Assembly: GCF_004328665.1 (NCBI RefSeq)
Contig: NZ_CP019770.1
Span: 310,001 to 374,000, forward strand
Direction of reading: 5' to 3'
Length of the DNA stretch: 64,000 nt
Source: Pseudoalteromonas sp. DL-6
GTDB taxonomy: Bacteria > Pseudomonadota > Gammaproteobacteria > Enterobacterales > Alteromonadaceae
The position numbers and the translations under genes are program-made. Under the pieces are notes generated by a model. It had not been told where the DNA came from and did not search any database. It worked only from the letters and a program-made list of their open reading frames with translations. The first letter of the stretch is position 1. Every line of letters starts with the position of its first letter. Shown here one piece after another: positions 18,185-27,237 of the stretch.

Positions 18185-19713
18185 TAAGAAGGTAAGGGCG
18201 AGTTTTTTATAAAGTCGCACAACTTACCTTCACTTAGTAGTGTGTTGGCCGCTTCAATATCGGGGGCAAAGTAGCGGTCTTTGTCGTAATAGCTAACATG
18301 TTGGCGTAGCAGCGCCTTAGCATGCTCCACCTGTTCACACGCATGTAGCGGCTTTCTAAACTCTAGCCCTTGAGAAGCACTTAGCCACTCAACGGCTAAC
18401 ACGCCTTGCGTATTATTAGCCATATCAACTAAGCGCCTAGCGGCAAAGGTTGCCATAGAGACATGGTCTTCTTGGTTAGCTGAGGTCGGTAAGCTATCTA
18501 CCGAGGCCGGGTGTGCTAGTGACTTGTTCTCAGAGGCGAGCGCAGCTGCGGTCACTTGAGCAATCATAAATCCTGAATTTACCCCACCGTTTTCAACTAA
18601 AAATGGCGGCAATTTTGATAAATTAGAGTCAATCAGTAGGGCAATACGTCGCTCAGCTAAGGCGCCAATTTCGGCAATGGCAATCGCAAGATTATCAGCG
18701 GCCATAGCAACGGGCTCAGCATGAAAGTTTCCGCCTGAAATAATATCCCCTACATCGGCAAAAACGAGCGGGTTATCGGTTACCCCGTTTGACTCACACA
18801 GTAATACCTCGGCGGCTTGGCGTATTTGGGTTAAACACGCACCAAGTACTTGCGGTTGGCAGCGCAGGCAATAAGGGTCTTGTACTTTTTCACAATTAAT
18901 ATGTGAGTCACTAATTTGTGAGTGGGTGCTTAATAGCTCTCTAAATACCTGCGCTGTATCAATTTGCCCTTGTTGACCACGAACCTCATGAATACGTGCA
19001 TCAAATGGTGCGCGACTGCCCATGGCGGCTTCTATACTAATAGAGCCAATTACACAGCTTTGTGCATACAAGTCTTCGGCTCTAAATAATCCCTGCAGTG
19101 CAAATGCAGTAGAGGCTTGTGTGCCATTTAATAAAGCTAAGCCTTCTTTTGCAGCTAATGTCAGTGGCTCAAGCCCTGCAATTTTTAACCCCTGTTCTGC
19201 GCTTATTAGCTCTCCTTGATAGCGCATTTTCCCTTCACCTAATAAAGGCAGGCACATATGAGCAAGGGGGGCTAAATCGCCCGATGCGCCCACTGAGCCT
19301 TTTTTAGGCACGCATGGGTATACTTCATTTTTAAGTAGCTGTATAAAAAACTCAATCACTGCTAGACGAATACCAGAATAACCCCGTGATAAAGAATTTA
19401 CTTTTAGGGTGATCATTAATCTGACCGTGCTGTCATCCATTAATTCGCCAATGCCCGCAGCGTGTGAAAGCACAATACTGCGTTGTAATAGTTCTAGCTC
19501 ATCATTCGCTATTTTTGTATTGGCTAATAAGCCAAAGCCGGTATTAATACCATAGACAGTACGCTGCTCGTTTATTACGTTTTGAACGGTTTGTGCGCTG
19601 GCTGCTATTTGCGTGGCGGCCTCAGTTGCCAAAGTTAAATTTATAGGTGATTGATTAATTTTTCTTAAGGTATTTAATTCAAGCTGACCTGGTGTGAGAG
19701 TGTATGAAATCAT
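18181..19713 (-). CDS. hutH: Histidine ammonia-lyase HutH
   Basis: The 510-aa enzyme removes ammonia from L-histidine to give urocanate, the first step of the hut pathway. The motif [15 protein letters not shown] near residues 138-152 contains the Ala-Ser-Gly that cyclises to the MIO cofactor. The N-terminal YGINTGFG and the later [17 protein letters not shown] are typical. The start overlaps the stop of hutU by four bases (ATGA), with AAGGAT upstream, so hutH is the last gene of hutC-hutU-hutH. Confidence 0.97.
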   Translation of the reverse strand: MISYTLTPGQLELNTLRKINQSPINLTLATEAATQIAASAQTVQNVINEQRTVYGINTGFGLLANTKIANDELELLQRSIVLSHAAGIGELMDDSTVRLMITLKVNSLSRGYSGIRLAVIEFFIQLLKNEVYPCVPKKGSVGASGDLAPLAHMCLPLLGEGKMRYQGELISAEQGLKIAGLEPLTLAAKEGLALLNGTQASTAFALQGLFRAEDLYAQSCVIGSISIEAAMGSRAPFDARIHEVRGQQGQIDTAQVFRELLSTHSQISDSHINCEKVQDPYCLRCQPQVLGACLTQIRQAAEVLLCESNGVTDNPLVFADVGDIISGGNFHAEPVAMAADNLAIAIAEIGALAERRIALLIDSNLSKLPPFLVENGGVNSGFMIAQVTAAALASENKSLAHPASVDSLPTSANQEDHVSMATFAARRLVDMANNTQGVLAVEWLSASQGLEFRKPLHACEQVEHAKALLRQHVSYYDKDRYFAPDIEAANTLLSEGKLCDFIKNSPLPSY

Positions 19714-21389
19714 GACTTATCCTTGTTAAGCATAGGTAGGTCTAGGTTTTGTTGTTGTGCACAGTTTTTTGCAATGTCATAACCAGCATCGGCATGGCGC
19801 ATTACACCGGTAGCAGGATCGTTCCACAGCACTCTTGCAAGGCGTTGCTCTGCTTCATCGGTACCATCGGCAACAATAACCACACCTGAATGTTGACTAA
19901 AGCCCATACCTACACCACCGCCATGGTGAAGCGATACCCAAGTAGCACCGCCAGCGGTATTGAGCAGGGCATTTAATAAAGGCCAATCAGAGACTGCATC
20001 GGAGCCATCTTGCATGCTTTCTGTTTCACGGTTAGGACTGGCAACTGAGCCTGAGTCAAGATGATCACGGCCAATAACCACCGGTGCTTTAAGCTCACCG
20101 TTTTTAACCATTTCATTAAAGGCAACCGCTAGACGCGCGCGGTCTTTTAAGCCAACCCAACAAATACGTGCAGGCAAGCCTTGAAATTGAATTCGCTCAC
20201 GCGCCATATCAAGCCAGTTATGCAAATGCTTATCATCAGGGATTAGTTCTTTTACTTTTGCGTCTGTTTTGTAAATATCTTCGGGATCGCCTGAGAGTGC
20301 TACCCATCTAAATGGACCAATACCTTCACAAAATAATGGACGAATATAAGCAGGTACAAACCCAGGGAAATCAAATGCATTAGTGACGCCTTCTTCGAGC
20401 GCCATTTGACGAATATTATTGCCGTAATCAGTCGTTGCCGCGCCCGCATCTTGCAGTGCCAGCATCGCCGTTACTTGAACAGCCATTGATTGTTTGGCTG
20501 CTTTGACCACTGCTTGTGGATTATCGATTCGCATTTTTGCTGCATGCTCCATACTCCAACCTTGTGGCAGGTAGCCGTTAAGCGGATCATGGGCTGAGGT
20601 TTGATCGGTGACTATATCGGGAGTAATACCACTTTTTACTAAGGTACTAAAAACATCAGCCGCGTTACCCAGTAAACCCACAGAAAGCGCTTCACCCTTT
20701 ACACAGGCATCGGTTATTAATTTTAATGCGTGCTCAAGGTCTGTGGCTTTTACATCGACGTACCCTGTTTTTATTCGAAAATCGATACGGCTTTCATCAC
20801 ATTCCACTACTAAGGCACTAAAGCCTGCCATGGTTGCTGCTAATGGTTGTGCACCGCCCATTCCTCCTAGGCCACCTGTTAATACCCACTTACCTTTAGC
20901 ATTGCCTGAGAAGTGTTGTTTTGCCATAGCCACAAAGGTTTCGTAGGTGCCTTGAACAATCCCTTGAGAACCAATATAAATCCAAGAGCCTGCGGTCATT
21001 TGGCCGTACATCATCAAGCCTTTTTTATCTAACTCGTTAAAATGTTCCCAGTTAGCCCAGTGCGGAACAAGGTTAGAATTTGCAATTAATACCCGTGGTG
21101 CATTGCTATGAGTTTTAAATACACCCACCGGTTTGCCAGATTGCACTAATAGGGTTTCGTCATCTTCTAGGCGCTCAAGCGTTTCAATTATTTTGTCGTA
21201 GCTTGGCCAGTCACGCGCAGCACGGCCAATCCCGCCATACACCACCAAAGCTTGAGGGTGCTCGGCAACATCAGGGTCTAAATTATTCATTAGCATGCGT
21301 TTAGCTGCTTCAGTTTGCCAGCTTTTTGTGGTTATTTGATTACCATGCTGTGCGCGTATTGTGCGCTGTGTGTCCAGTCGATGATTCAT
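19710..21389 (-). CDS. hutU: Urocanate hydratase HutU
   Basis: The 559-aa NAD-dependent enzyme converts urocanate to imidazolonepropionate, the second step of histidine breakdown. Signatures include [10 protein letters not shown] near residue 82, [18 protein letters not shown] near 170, and [17 protein letters not shown] near 480. Length is as expected (E. coli-type HutU about 557). AGGAGTG precedes the ATG. It lies 29 bp behind hutC and overlaps hutH, so one transcript from the HutC operator is likely. Confidence 0.97.
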   Translation of the reverse strand: MNHRLDTQRTIRAQHGNQITTKSWQTEAAKRMLMNNLDPDVAEHPQALVVYGGIGRAARDWPSYDKIIETLERLEDDETLLVQSGKPVGVFKTHSNAPRVLIANSNLVPHWANWEHFNELDKKGLMMYGQMTAGSWIYIGSQGIVQGTYETFVAMAKQHFSGNAKGKWVLTGGLGGMGGAQPLAATMAGFSALVVECDESRIDFRIKTGYVDVKATDLEHALKLITDACVKGEALSVGLLGNAADVFSTLVKSGITPDIVTDQTSAHDPLNGYLPQGWSMEHAAKMRIDNPQAVVKAAKQSMAVQVTAMLALQDAGAATTDYGNNIRQMALEEGVTNAFDFPGFVPAYIRPLFCEGIGPFRWVALSGDPEDIYKTDAKVKELIPDDKHLHNWLDMARERIQFQGLPARICWVGLKDRARLAVAFNEMVKNGELKAPVVIGRDHLDSGSVASPNRETESMQDGSDAVSDWPLLNALLNTAGGATWVSLHHGGGVGMGFSQHSGVVIVADGTDEAEQRLARVLWNDPATGVMRHADAGYDIAKNCAQQQNLDLPMLNKDKS

Positions 21390-21418
21390 TTTTCACTCCT
21401 GTTAAATAGTGTTAAGCG

Positions 21419-22141
21419 TTATGCGCTTTTATTATTATTTTTAAATGTTAATTGTCCGCCTAAGCGATACTTACTGCCCGGCGATATAAGTCGTGCAAAG
21501 CTTACAATTCCGTTTACCGACCAAGTACGGCGTATTACTTGTAAACAGGGCTCTTCATTATATAAGTTAAGCCATTGGCACATTTCACTGCTTGGTGTAA
21601 TAGCCTCTACCGTGTGCCTTGCTTGTGTTAAAGGGGCAACTGTTGATAAGTATTCGTGTGGGGTAAGGGCGGTAAAATCTTGTTGTAAATAATCTTTTGC
21701 AAGGGGCGGATTTACAAAGCGCTCTTCGACTTGTAAGGGGCTGTCGTTTTCGTTATGAATAATGACACTGCGATATACCACGCTATCTACCTCCACACCT
21801 AAAGCAATTGCAATTGGCGCGACGGCATTAATTGATTCCAATACTTGCACTGTGCAGCTGTAGTTTCCGTTTCGCTCTTTTACTTCATTGGCGATGTTTT
21901 TAATTTCAAGTAATGACGACTGTGATTTGAAGCTTGCTACAAACGTGCCTAACCCTTGGCTACGAGTTAAAATGCCCGCATCAGTGAGCTCACTGAGAGC
22001 TCGACGTGCGGTCATTCTGCTTACCGTAAACTGTTTTGCTAGTTCATTTTCTGAGGGTACGCGTTGGTTTTCAAGCCAAAGTCCGCTGCGTATTTTGTCC
22101 ACAATAAACTGCTTTATTTGCGTAAACTTAGGTGTTGGCAT
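21419..22141 (-). CDS. hutC: Histidine utilisation repressor HutC (GntR family)
   Basis: The 240-aa regulator has an N-terminal winged helix of GntR type (about residues 5-70; VPSENELAKQFTVSRMTARRAL) and a C-terminal UTRA ligand domain, where urocanate is the inducer in known HutC proteins. The ATG at 22141 gives MPTPKFTQIK, the usual start; a TTG at 22171 would add 10 residues. It heads the hutC-hutU-hutH unit, 51 bp from a perfect operator, which implies repression of itself, hutUH and hutI. Confidence 0.93.
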   Translation of the reverse strand: MPTPKFTQIKQFIVDKIRSGLWLENQRVPSENELAKQFTVSRMTARRALSELTDAGILTRSQGLGTFVASFKSQSSLLEIKNIANEVKERNGNYSCTVQVLESINAVAPIAIALGVEVDSVVYRSVIIHNENDSPLQVEERFVNPPLAKDYLQQDFTALTPHEYLSTVAPLTQARHTVEAITPSSEMCQWLNLYNEEPCLQVIRRTWSVNGIVSFARLISPGSKYRLGGQLTFKNNNKSA

Positions 22142-22192
22142 AAATACTTTTAGTATATTAAAAATAAACAATACCTAGTAAGATGGCACAAT

Positions 22193-22212
22193 CATCTTGT
22201 ATATACAAGATG
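22193..22212. promoter_or_regulatory. HutC operator between hutC and hutI
   Basis: CATCTTGTATATACAAGATG is a perfect 20-bp palindrome. Its core CTTGTATATACAAG matches the TTGTATATACAA type of site used by HutC in Pseudomonas. It lies in the divergent hutC-hutI intergenic region, 39 bp before hutI. Confidence 0.88.
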
Positions 22213-22251
22213 TGTTGTTAAACTCGTTTGAACACTATCGCGGAGAAATTT

Positions 22252-23499
22252 ATGCAAGCTACAGAATCCACAGAGCAATTAAATGATATCGATTTACTGC
22301 TCACCGATGCCAATATTGCCACTATGGATAGCAACATTGATGCGCCTTATGGAGCGATAGAAAATGCGGCTTTAGCAATTAAAAATGGCAAAATAGTATG
22401 GCTAGGTGAACAAACTGAGTTACCTGATTTTGATGTGTTAGCCACTCCGATATTAAGTGTCAAAGGGCAGTGGTTAACGCCTGGCTTAATTGATTGTCAT
22501 ACTCACTTAGTGTTTGCCGGTTCTCGTGCACAGGAGTTTGAGCAGCGTTTGCAGGGAGTGAGTTATCAGCAAATTGCTGCGCAAGGGGGCGGAATTGCAA
22601 GTACCGTAAAAGCAACCCGAGAGGCTGATCATGAACAACTGTTTGTAGCCGCAAAAGAACGTTTAAATGCACTGTTAGCAGAAGGCGTAACTACAGTTGA
22701 AATTAAGTCAGGGTATGGGCTTGATATCGAAAATGAGAAAAAAATATTAGAGGTGGCTAGGCTGTTAAACCAACATCATCCAATTGAAATAATTAACACC
22801 TTTTTAGGCGCGCATGCATTACCTTTAGAGTTTAAAAATCGCAGTGACGATTATATAGATTTAGTGTGTAATGAAATGCTTAACACCCTTGTCAAACATC
22901 ACTTAGTGGATGCGGTTGACGTGTTTTGTGAGGATATTGGCTTTAGTTATGCGCAAACGCAGCGAGTATTTGATGCGGCTAAAAAGCTGGGGTTAGCAAT
23001 TAAGTGTCATGCTGAGCAGTTATCCAATCAACAAGGTGCTGCGCTGGTGGCGCAATATAATGGTTTGTCGGCCGATCATTTGGAATATCTTGATGAAGCC
23101 GGTGTTAAAGCTATGGCAAATGCAGGTACTGTGGCGGTATTACTGCCCGGTGCTTTTTATTTTTTAAAAGAAACGAAATACCCTCCGATTGAACTGTTAA
23201 ATAAATACAAGGTTCCCATCGCAATTGCCAGTGATTTTAACCCCGGCACATCACCGTTATGTTCTTTGCAATTAATGATGAATATGGCTTGTACATTATT
23301 TAATTTTACTCCAGAGCAAGCATTAATGGGAGTCACTGCACACGGAGCTCAGGCTCTTGGTTTTACTGATAGAGGCGTATTAAAAGTAGGTGCTCGCGCT
23401 GATATAGCACATTGGCAAATTGAGCATCCAGCACAATTAAGTTATCAGTTTGGGGTAAATAAACTGTTAAATCTATGGATATTGGGTAAACTTAGCTAA
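22252..23499 (+). CDS. hutI: Imidazolonepropionase HutI
   Basis: The 415-aa amidohydrolase opens imidazolonepropionate to formimidoylglutamate, the third hut step. The metal site [10 protein letters not shown] near residues 80-89 and the second-half [11 protein letters not shown] with the catalytic Asp are intact. The ATG at 22252 has GGAGA at the right distance; the frame is open from a TTG at 22228. It is transcribed away from hutC, with the operator between. The next gene, an EAL protein, begins 24 bp after its stop and could be cotranscribed. Confidence 0.96.
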   Translation: MQATESTEQLNDIDLLLTDANIATMDSNIDAPYGAIENAALAIKNGKIVWLGEQTELPDFDVLATPILSVKGQWLTPGLIDCHTHLVFAGSRAQEFEQRLQGVSYQQIAAQGGGIASTVKATREADHEQLFVAAKERLNALLAEGVTTVEIKSGYGLDIENEKKILEVARLLNQHHPIEIINTFLGAHALPLEFKNRSDDYIDLVCNEMLNTLVKHHLVDAVDVFCEDIGFSYAQTQRVFDAAKKLGLAIKCHAEQLSNQQGAALVAQYNGLSADHLEYLDEAGVKAMANAGTVAVLLPGAFYFLKETKYPPIELLNKYKVPIAIASDFNPGTSPLCSLQLMMNMACTLFNFTPEQALMGVTAHGAQALGFTDRGVLKVGARADIAHWQIEHPAQLSYQFGVNKLLNLWILGKLS

Positions 23500-23523
23500 T
23501 TATAAGACTTAACTCTTAAACCT

Positions 23524-25281
23524 ATGTTTTATTTAATGTCAGTGAGTACCTCAGCTATGGATGGAACGCTATTGAGCTACAGCAATTTAGCTATTTTTTT
23601 AAGTGGTGCACTTTTAATGGCAATGGTTGCTGCGTTGTTAACCGTTAAAAGTAACGTAATGAGGCTCAGCTTTTTATGCACTGGGCTGATTGGTTTAGCT
23701 ATGGTGAGTACTGCGATACCTTGGTTTGCTGTGCTATTGGCCCTAGGTTTTGGCTTTCATTTATATCAAGCGAATTTGCTAAAACAAAAAGCACCGTTAC
23801 TTATCAGTGCCTGTGCCACAGGATTACTTGTTTTATTATTGGCAGGTCATCTCTTTTTTGCGCTGCACTTGGCATGGCTACTCATTCCAATTTTACTGCT
23901 TAGTAGCAGTGATTTTTTAATAGATAATACGCTGCAGGTTGCTCCATCTTTAAAGCCACAAACTGAGCCTGAGGTGTATGTTGAAAACTCACCTTTAGCC
24001 AGCTTCCCTGATAAACAACAGTTACGTCAAAAATATAATGAACTAAGCAATGAAGATTCATTAGTCGCAGCACTTATAGTATTAAGGCTCGAAGGCTTTG
24101 CCCAAGTTAATCAACATATTGGTCGAGATTTTGGTGATTTATTATTATCGCAGTCAGCAAATAGAATAAAAGATTTATTAGATAGCGATGAAGTGTTTTA
24201 TCTTGCTGAGCACGCTAAATTAGCGCATTTGGGTGGGTTAAACTTTGCATTTATTTGTGATTTACAGAGCCATAATCATTTACATCAACAGCTTATAAAG
24301 CAAATTATTGGTGCTACTTTAAAGCCCTTTAATGTAGCTAATTGCACAATTGAAGTAAAAGTAAGAGCCAGTTATGTACACTGTGATCAACAAAGCAGCA
24401 GCTTTGATGATCTAATTAGTCATGCTTACCTAGCACTTGATAGTCAGCCAGCTAAACAAATAGTAGCTTATCATCAGCAAATGACGATTGAGCATTTAGA
24501 GCAGCAATCGCGATTAACTGAGTTGGCGAATATCAACTTTGCTGATGAGTTCGAACTGTTTTTTCAACCGGTTATTCGAAATGACGATGGTCAAATTGAA
24601 TTTTTAGAGTTGTTGTTACGTTGGCAGCATCCAACCCAAGGGACTTTATCGGCGAGTCGGTTTATTAACGATATTAGAATTGCAGGGCTTGGTTATTCTC
24701 TCGCGACCTTTGTTATTGAACGAGCAGGTGAATTGGCCATGGCACTTCGTATGGAAGGAATGTCGGTGCCTTTAAGTGTTAACTTATTTGGCCCAGAAAT
24801 GCTCAACGAAGAGTTTGTTGATTTTGTTTATGGAATTATCGGTGAACATCAACTCAGGCCAGGTGATTTAATTCTAGAGTGCCCGCTACACATTTTTACT
24901 AGCCTAGATGATAAAGGTAGAGCCATGATTGCAAGGCTTAACAGTTTAGGCTTAAAAGTGTGCGTTGATGGTTTGGGTGATAATCCCGTATTGCTTTCTA
25001 AGTTACCTAGTTTAGCGGTGGAGTATATTAAAGTATCGCCTGCATTAACTGCAGACTTTAGTAATCAAAATAATATACGTAGTTTAGTAAGTGGTATGGT
25101 TGAAATGCATAACCAGCAACAAACGAAAGTTATTTTTGAAGGGGTCGAGACACTGGATCAACTAAAATTTGTGAAAAGCCTAAAAGCCTATGCTTCACAG
25201 GGTTACTATTTTGGACATCCATTGAGCAGTTTAGGGTTAATGAGTTGGTTTAAGCAATGGTTAGAAGCACAAGAACTTTAA
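23524..25281 (+). CDS. Membrane protein with degenerate GGDEF and EAL domains
   Basis: The 585-aa protein has four or five N-terminal membrane segments (about residues 15-140). A GGDEF-like domain follows (about 165-330) in which the active motif reads GGLNF, so it cannot make c-di-GMP. The EAL domain (about 345-585) keeps the first Glu (ELLLRW), Asn (SVNLF), Lys (YIKVS) and late Glu and Gln (FEGVET ... QGY). The DDFGTG metal loop reads VDGLGD, with one Asp lost, and the Asp after the Lys is also missing. Hydrolysis is therefore doubtful, and a c-di-GMP receptor or protein-binding role is inferred. No clear ribosome binding site; starts at 23536 or 23557 are possible. Confidence 0.85.
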   Translation: MFYLMSVSTSAMDGTLLSYSNLAIFLSGALLMAMVAALLTVKSNVMRLSFLCTGLIGLAMVSTAIPWFAVLLALGFGFHLYQANLLKQKAPLLISACATGLLVLLLAGHLFFALHLAWLLIPILLLSSSDFLIDNTLQVAPSLKPQTEPEVYVENSPLASFPDKQQLRQKYNELSNEDSLVAALIVLRLEGFAQVNQHIGRDFGDLLLSQSANRIKDLLDSDEVFYLAEHAKLAHLGGLNFAFICDLQSHNHLHQQLIKQIIGATLKPFNVANCTIEVKVRASYVHCDQQSSSFDDLISHAYLALDSQPAKQIVAYHQQMTIEHLEQQSRLTELANINFADEFELFFQPVIRNDDGQIEFLELLLRWQHPTQGTLSASRFINDIRIAGLGYSLATFVIERAGELAMALRMEGMSVPLSVNLFGPEMLNEEFVDFVYGIIGEHQLRPGDLILECPLHIFTSLDDKGRAMIARLNSLGLKVCVDGLGDNPVLLSKLPSLAVEYIKVSPALTADFSNQNNIRSLVSGMVEMHNQQQTKVIFEGVETLDQLKFVKSLKAYASQGYYFGHPLSSLGLMSWFKQWLEAQEL

Positions 25282-25285
25282 GCAT

Positions 25286-26335
25286 TTACAGGCTCAGTTT
25301 TGTCTGTAAATAGGTGTTGACTAAAGCGCTGATCACTTGGCCACACTGTAAGTTACCCGCGGCTATAGAGTGGGGGTGTTGTGGTGGCGCTGCTTCGCAT
25401 AAGTGTAAATAAGCACTACGGGGATCACTTGCAGCTAAGTAAACATAATGCTCACCATCGCTGACATCAAAACCACAATAATTAAATGCACTTGCAGGCA
25501 TATTGGTTAAGCTATCTAAATCAACTTCTATTCCTAACGGTGCGTTATCAAATCCACGGAGTGCATGGGTGGTTGCCTCCGTTAAGTTTATTTCGCGCTT
25601 CACATTAATTGTCTGATAGCTGGTGTAGCTAAAATTAGCACTCTGCATGGCATTAAAAATAGGTTGATTGTTTTTTAGCTCATGTAAGCCAATAACATGG
25701 TAATTATTGAGCAGCTGCTCTTGGTAAGCATAGCTAAACCCGTTACCACTGTGCCTACCTTCACACTCGCGAAAGTCGGCATGGGGATCTAAATTAATCG
25801 CGTTAATTGCGTTTTGGTTATGTTTGGCAAGTGCGCGAATAATACCTAAACAGTTATTATGCCCGCCGCCAATAATAATAGGTTCAAGGCCCGCTTTAAA
25901 AATCATGTTTAAAATTGCTTCAACTCGCCCATCTATTTCAGCGCACAGCTTACGCAATTGAGCTAAGTCATCTGGATTATGATTATCAAGCGGTTGTGCT
26001 TGTTGCATTAAATCATCGAGGTTGACTTCACCAAGCAGCAAAACTTTTTGCATGGCGATAGCGTCATTGTGAGGTTGGTTTAAAAAACGTTGTAAAAAAG
26101 CAGGCCACGCATACTGTGCACCGCCTTTTCCTAAGTTGGCTCTCGGTCCAATATCTTCACAAATACCAAGTAAAACAAAACGCATACCAAATTGTACGGC
26201 ATCAGCAAGCGCTTGTTGAATATTATCGCGGGCATCAAGTAATGCCATCGACTGCCACGCTTTTAACTCTCCAGCACGGCCAGAGCAAAGTTCCTTTACC
26301 GTGCTTTCGTTATATATTTTAAGGGGTACGGCCAC
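25286..26335 (-). CDS. hutG: Formimidoylglutamase HutG (arginase/ureohydrolase family)
   Basis: The 349-aa binuclear manganese enzyme hydrolyses formimidoylglutamate to glutamate and formamide, the last hut step. Metal ligands are seen in GGGHNN near residue 157, DPHADFR near 188, and EVDLDSLT near 272. The start is GTG, one base after the rraA stop codon, with no separate ribosome binding site, so translation is likely coupled to rraA. Its separation from the hutC operator means regulation may differ from hutUHI. A dyad ATTTACAG/CTGTAAAT (25284-25311) covers its 3' end. Confidence 0.9.
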   Translation of the reverse strand: MAVPLKIYNESTVKELCSGRAGELKAWQSMALLDARDNIQQALADAVQFGMRFVLLGICEDIGPRANLGKGGAQYAWPAFLQRFLNQPHNDAIAMQKVLLLGEVNLDDLMQQAQPLDNHNPDDLAQLRKLCAEIDGRVEAILNMIFKAGLEPIIIGGGHNNCLGIIRALAKHNQNAINAINLDPHADFRECEGRHSGNGFSYAYQEQLLNNYHVIGLHELKNNQPIFNAMQSANFSYTSYQTINVKREINLTEATTHALRGFDNAPLGIEVDLDSLTNMPASAFNYCGFDVSDGEHYVYLAASDPRSAYLHLCEAAPPQHPHSIAAGNLQCGQVISALVNTYLQTKLSL

Positions 26336-26336
26336 G

Positions 26337-26834
26337 CTACAGTTCTATAATTTCTAGTTCTAACTCTTCAGCAGAAAGCACAATACCTGTACTGTCAGCA
26401 TAAACAAAGTCATCATCAAAAAATGATACGCCAGCAAAATTAACACCTATACCGCTTTCGCCCGCACCTTCACTGTCTGCTGCAACAGGAATTGATGCAA
26501 TAGCTTGAATTCCTAAATCAAGTTCTTCAAGCTCATCAACGTGACGTAATGCACCATATACAATAATGCCTTGCCAATTGTTTTCAAGTGCCAGCTCAGC
26601 CAGCTCAATATCAATTAATGCTCTGCGAGTTGAGCCGCCACCATCAATAAGTAAAATCTGATCAGTACCATCTTGAGAAAGTAATTGGCGGATCAGTTCA
26701 TTGTTTTCAAAACATTTTACCGTTTTAATGCGGCCACCAAAGCTGTGTCGACCACCAAAGTTGATGAACATAGGTTCAAGCACGTCAACCACATCAGCAA
26801 AGTGGTCGCATAAATCAGAAGTGCTGTAATCCAT
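26337..26834 (-). CDS. rraA: Regulator of RNase E activity RraA
   Basis: The 165-aa protein forms a trimer that binds RNase E and the RhlB helicase and lowers mRNA decay. Family marks are [17 protein letters not shown] near residues 29-45 and [10 protein letters not shown] near 74. A good GAGGAT precedes the ATG. It is followed by hutG with only one base between, an arrangement that joins an RNA-decay regulator to a catabolic gene. The same RraA fold occurs in aldolases, but the motifs here are those of true RraA. Confidence 0.94.
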   Translation of the reverse strand: MDYSTSDLCDHFADVVDVLEPMFINFGGRHSFGGRIKTVKCFENNELIRQLLSQDGTDQILLIDGGGSTRRALIDIELAELALENNWQGIIVYGALRHVDELEELDLGIQAIASIPVAADSEGAGESGIGVNFAGVSFFDDDFVYADSTGIVLSAEELELEIIEL

Positions 26835-27237
26835 TATTTTATCCTCAAAAGATACATAAGTTAGAAACTCAGTATACCCTCCTTATATGCAATAACAACG
26901 ACTTAATCGCAGTAAATTTAGCCATAATTAGAACTAAATCAATTATAAGAATAATAATTCTTTCATAAACTTGTCATTTATTCACAACAAGATTATAAAC
27001 AGGTGTATTGCTTGCTGATACGGTTGAAGATTTTCCTTAGTCAGTGGCAAGAGTCGTAAAATTGAGCAATACTGTTGTTAGGCCAATGGTTTTTATATTG
27101 TCCATTTGTTTAAAAGGAGTTTGTTAATGGTTAAATTTTACCGGCGACCCTTTTTATTTTTTATTCAAAATTAATGATTTAAATGAAAGGAAGCACCACG
27201 TTATACTGCGCTGGCAAATTTAATATAGGTATTTACA
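26835..27237. other. 403-bp AT-rich divergent interval
   Basis: It must hold the promoters of rraA (leftward) and of the chemoreceptor gene (rightward). A TATACT at 27203-27208 is a possible -10 box for the latter. One short reading frame with a good ribosome binding site is listed separately. No other gene or repeat was seen. Confidence 0.5.
27127..27174 (+). CDS. Possible 15-aa leader peptide
   Basis: ATG with AAAAGGAG upstream opens a short frame, MVKFYRRPFLFFIQN, ending in TAA 63 bp before the chemoreceptor start. The ribosome binding site is better than that of many real genes in the window. The peptide is basic then hydrophobic. It may be a translated leader or a small membrane peptide; it may also be chance. 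Confidence 0.3.
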   Translation: MVKFYRRPFLFFIQN

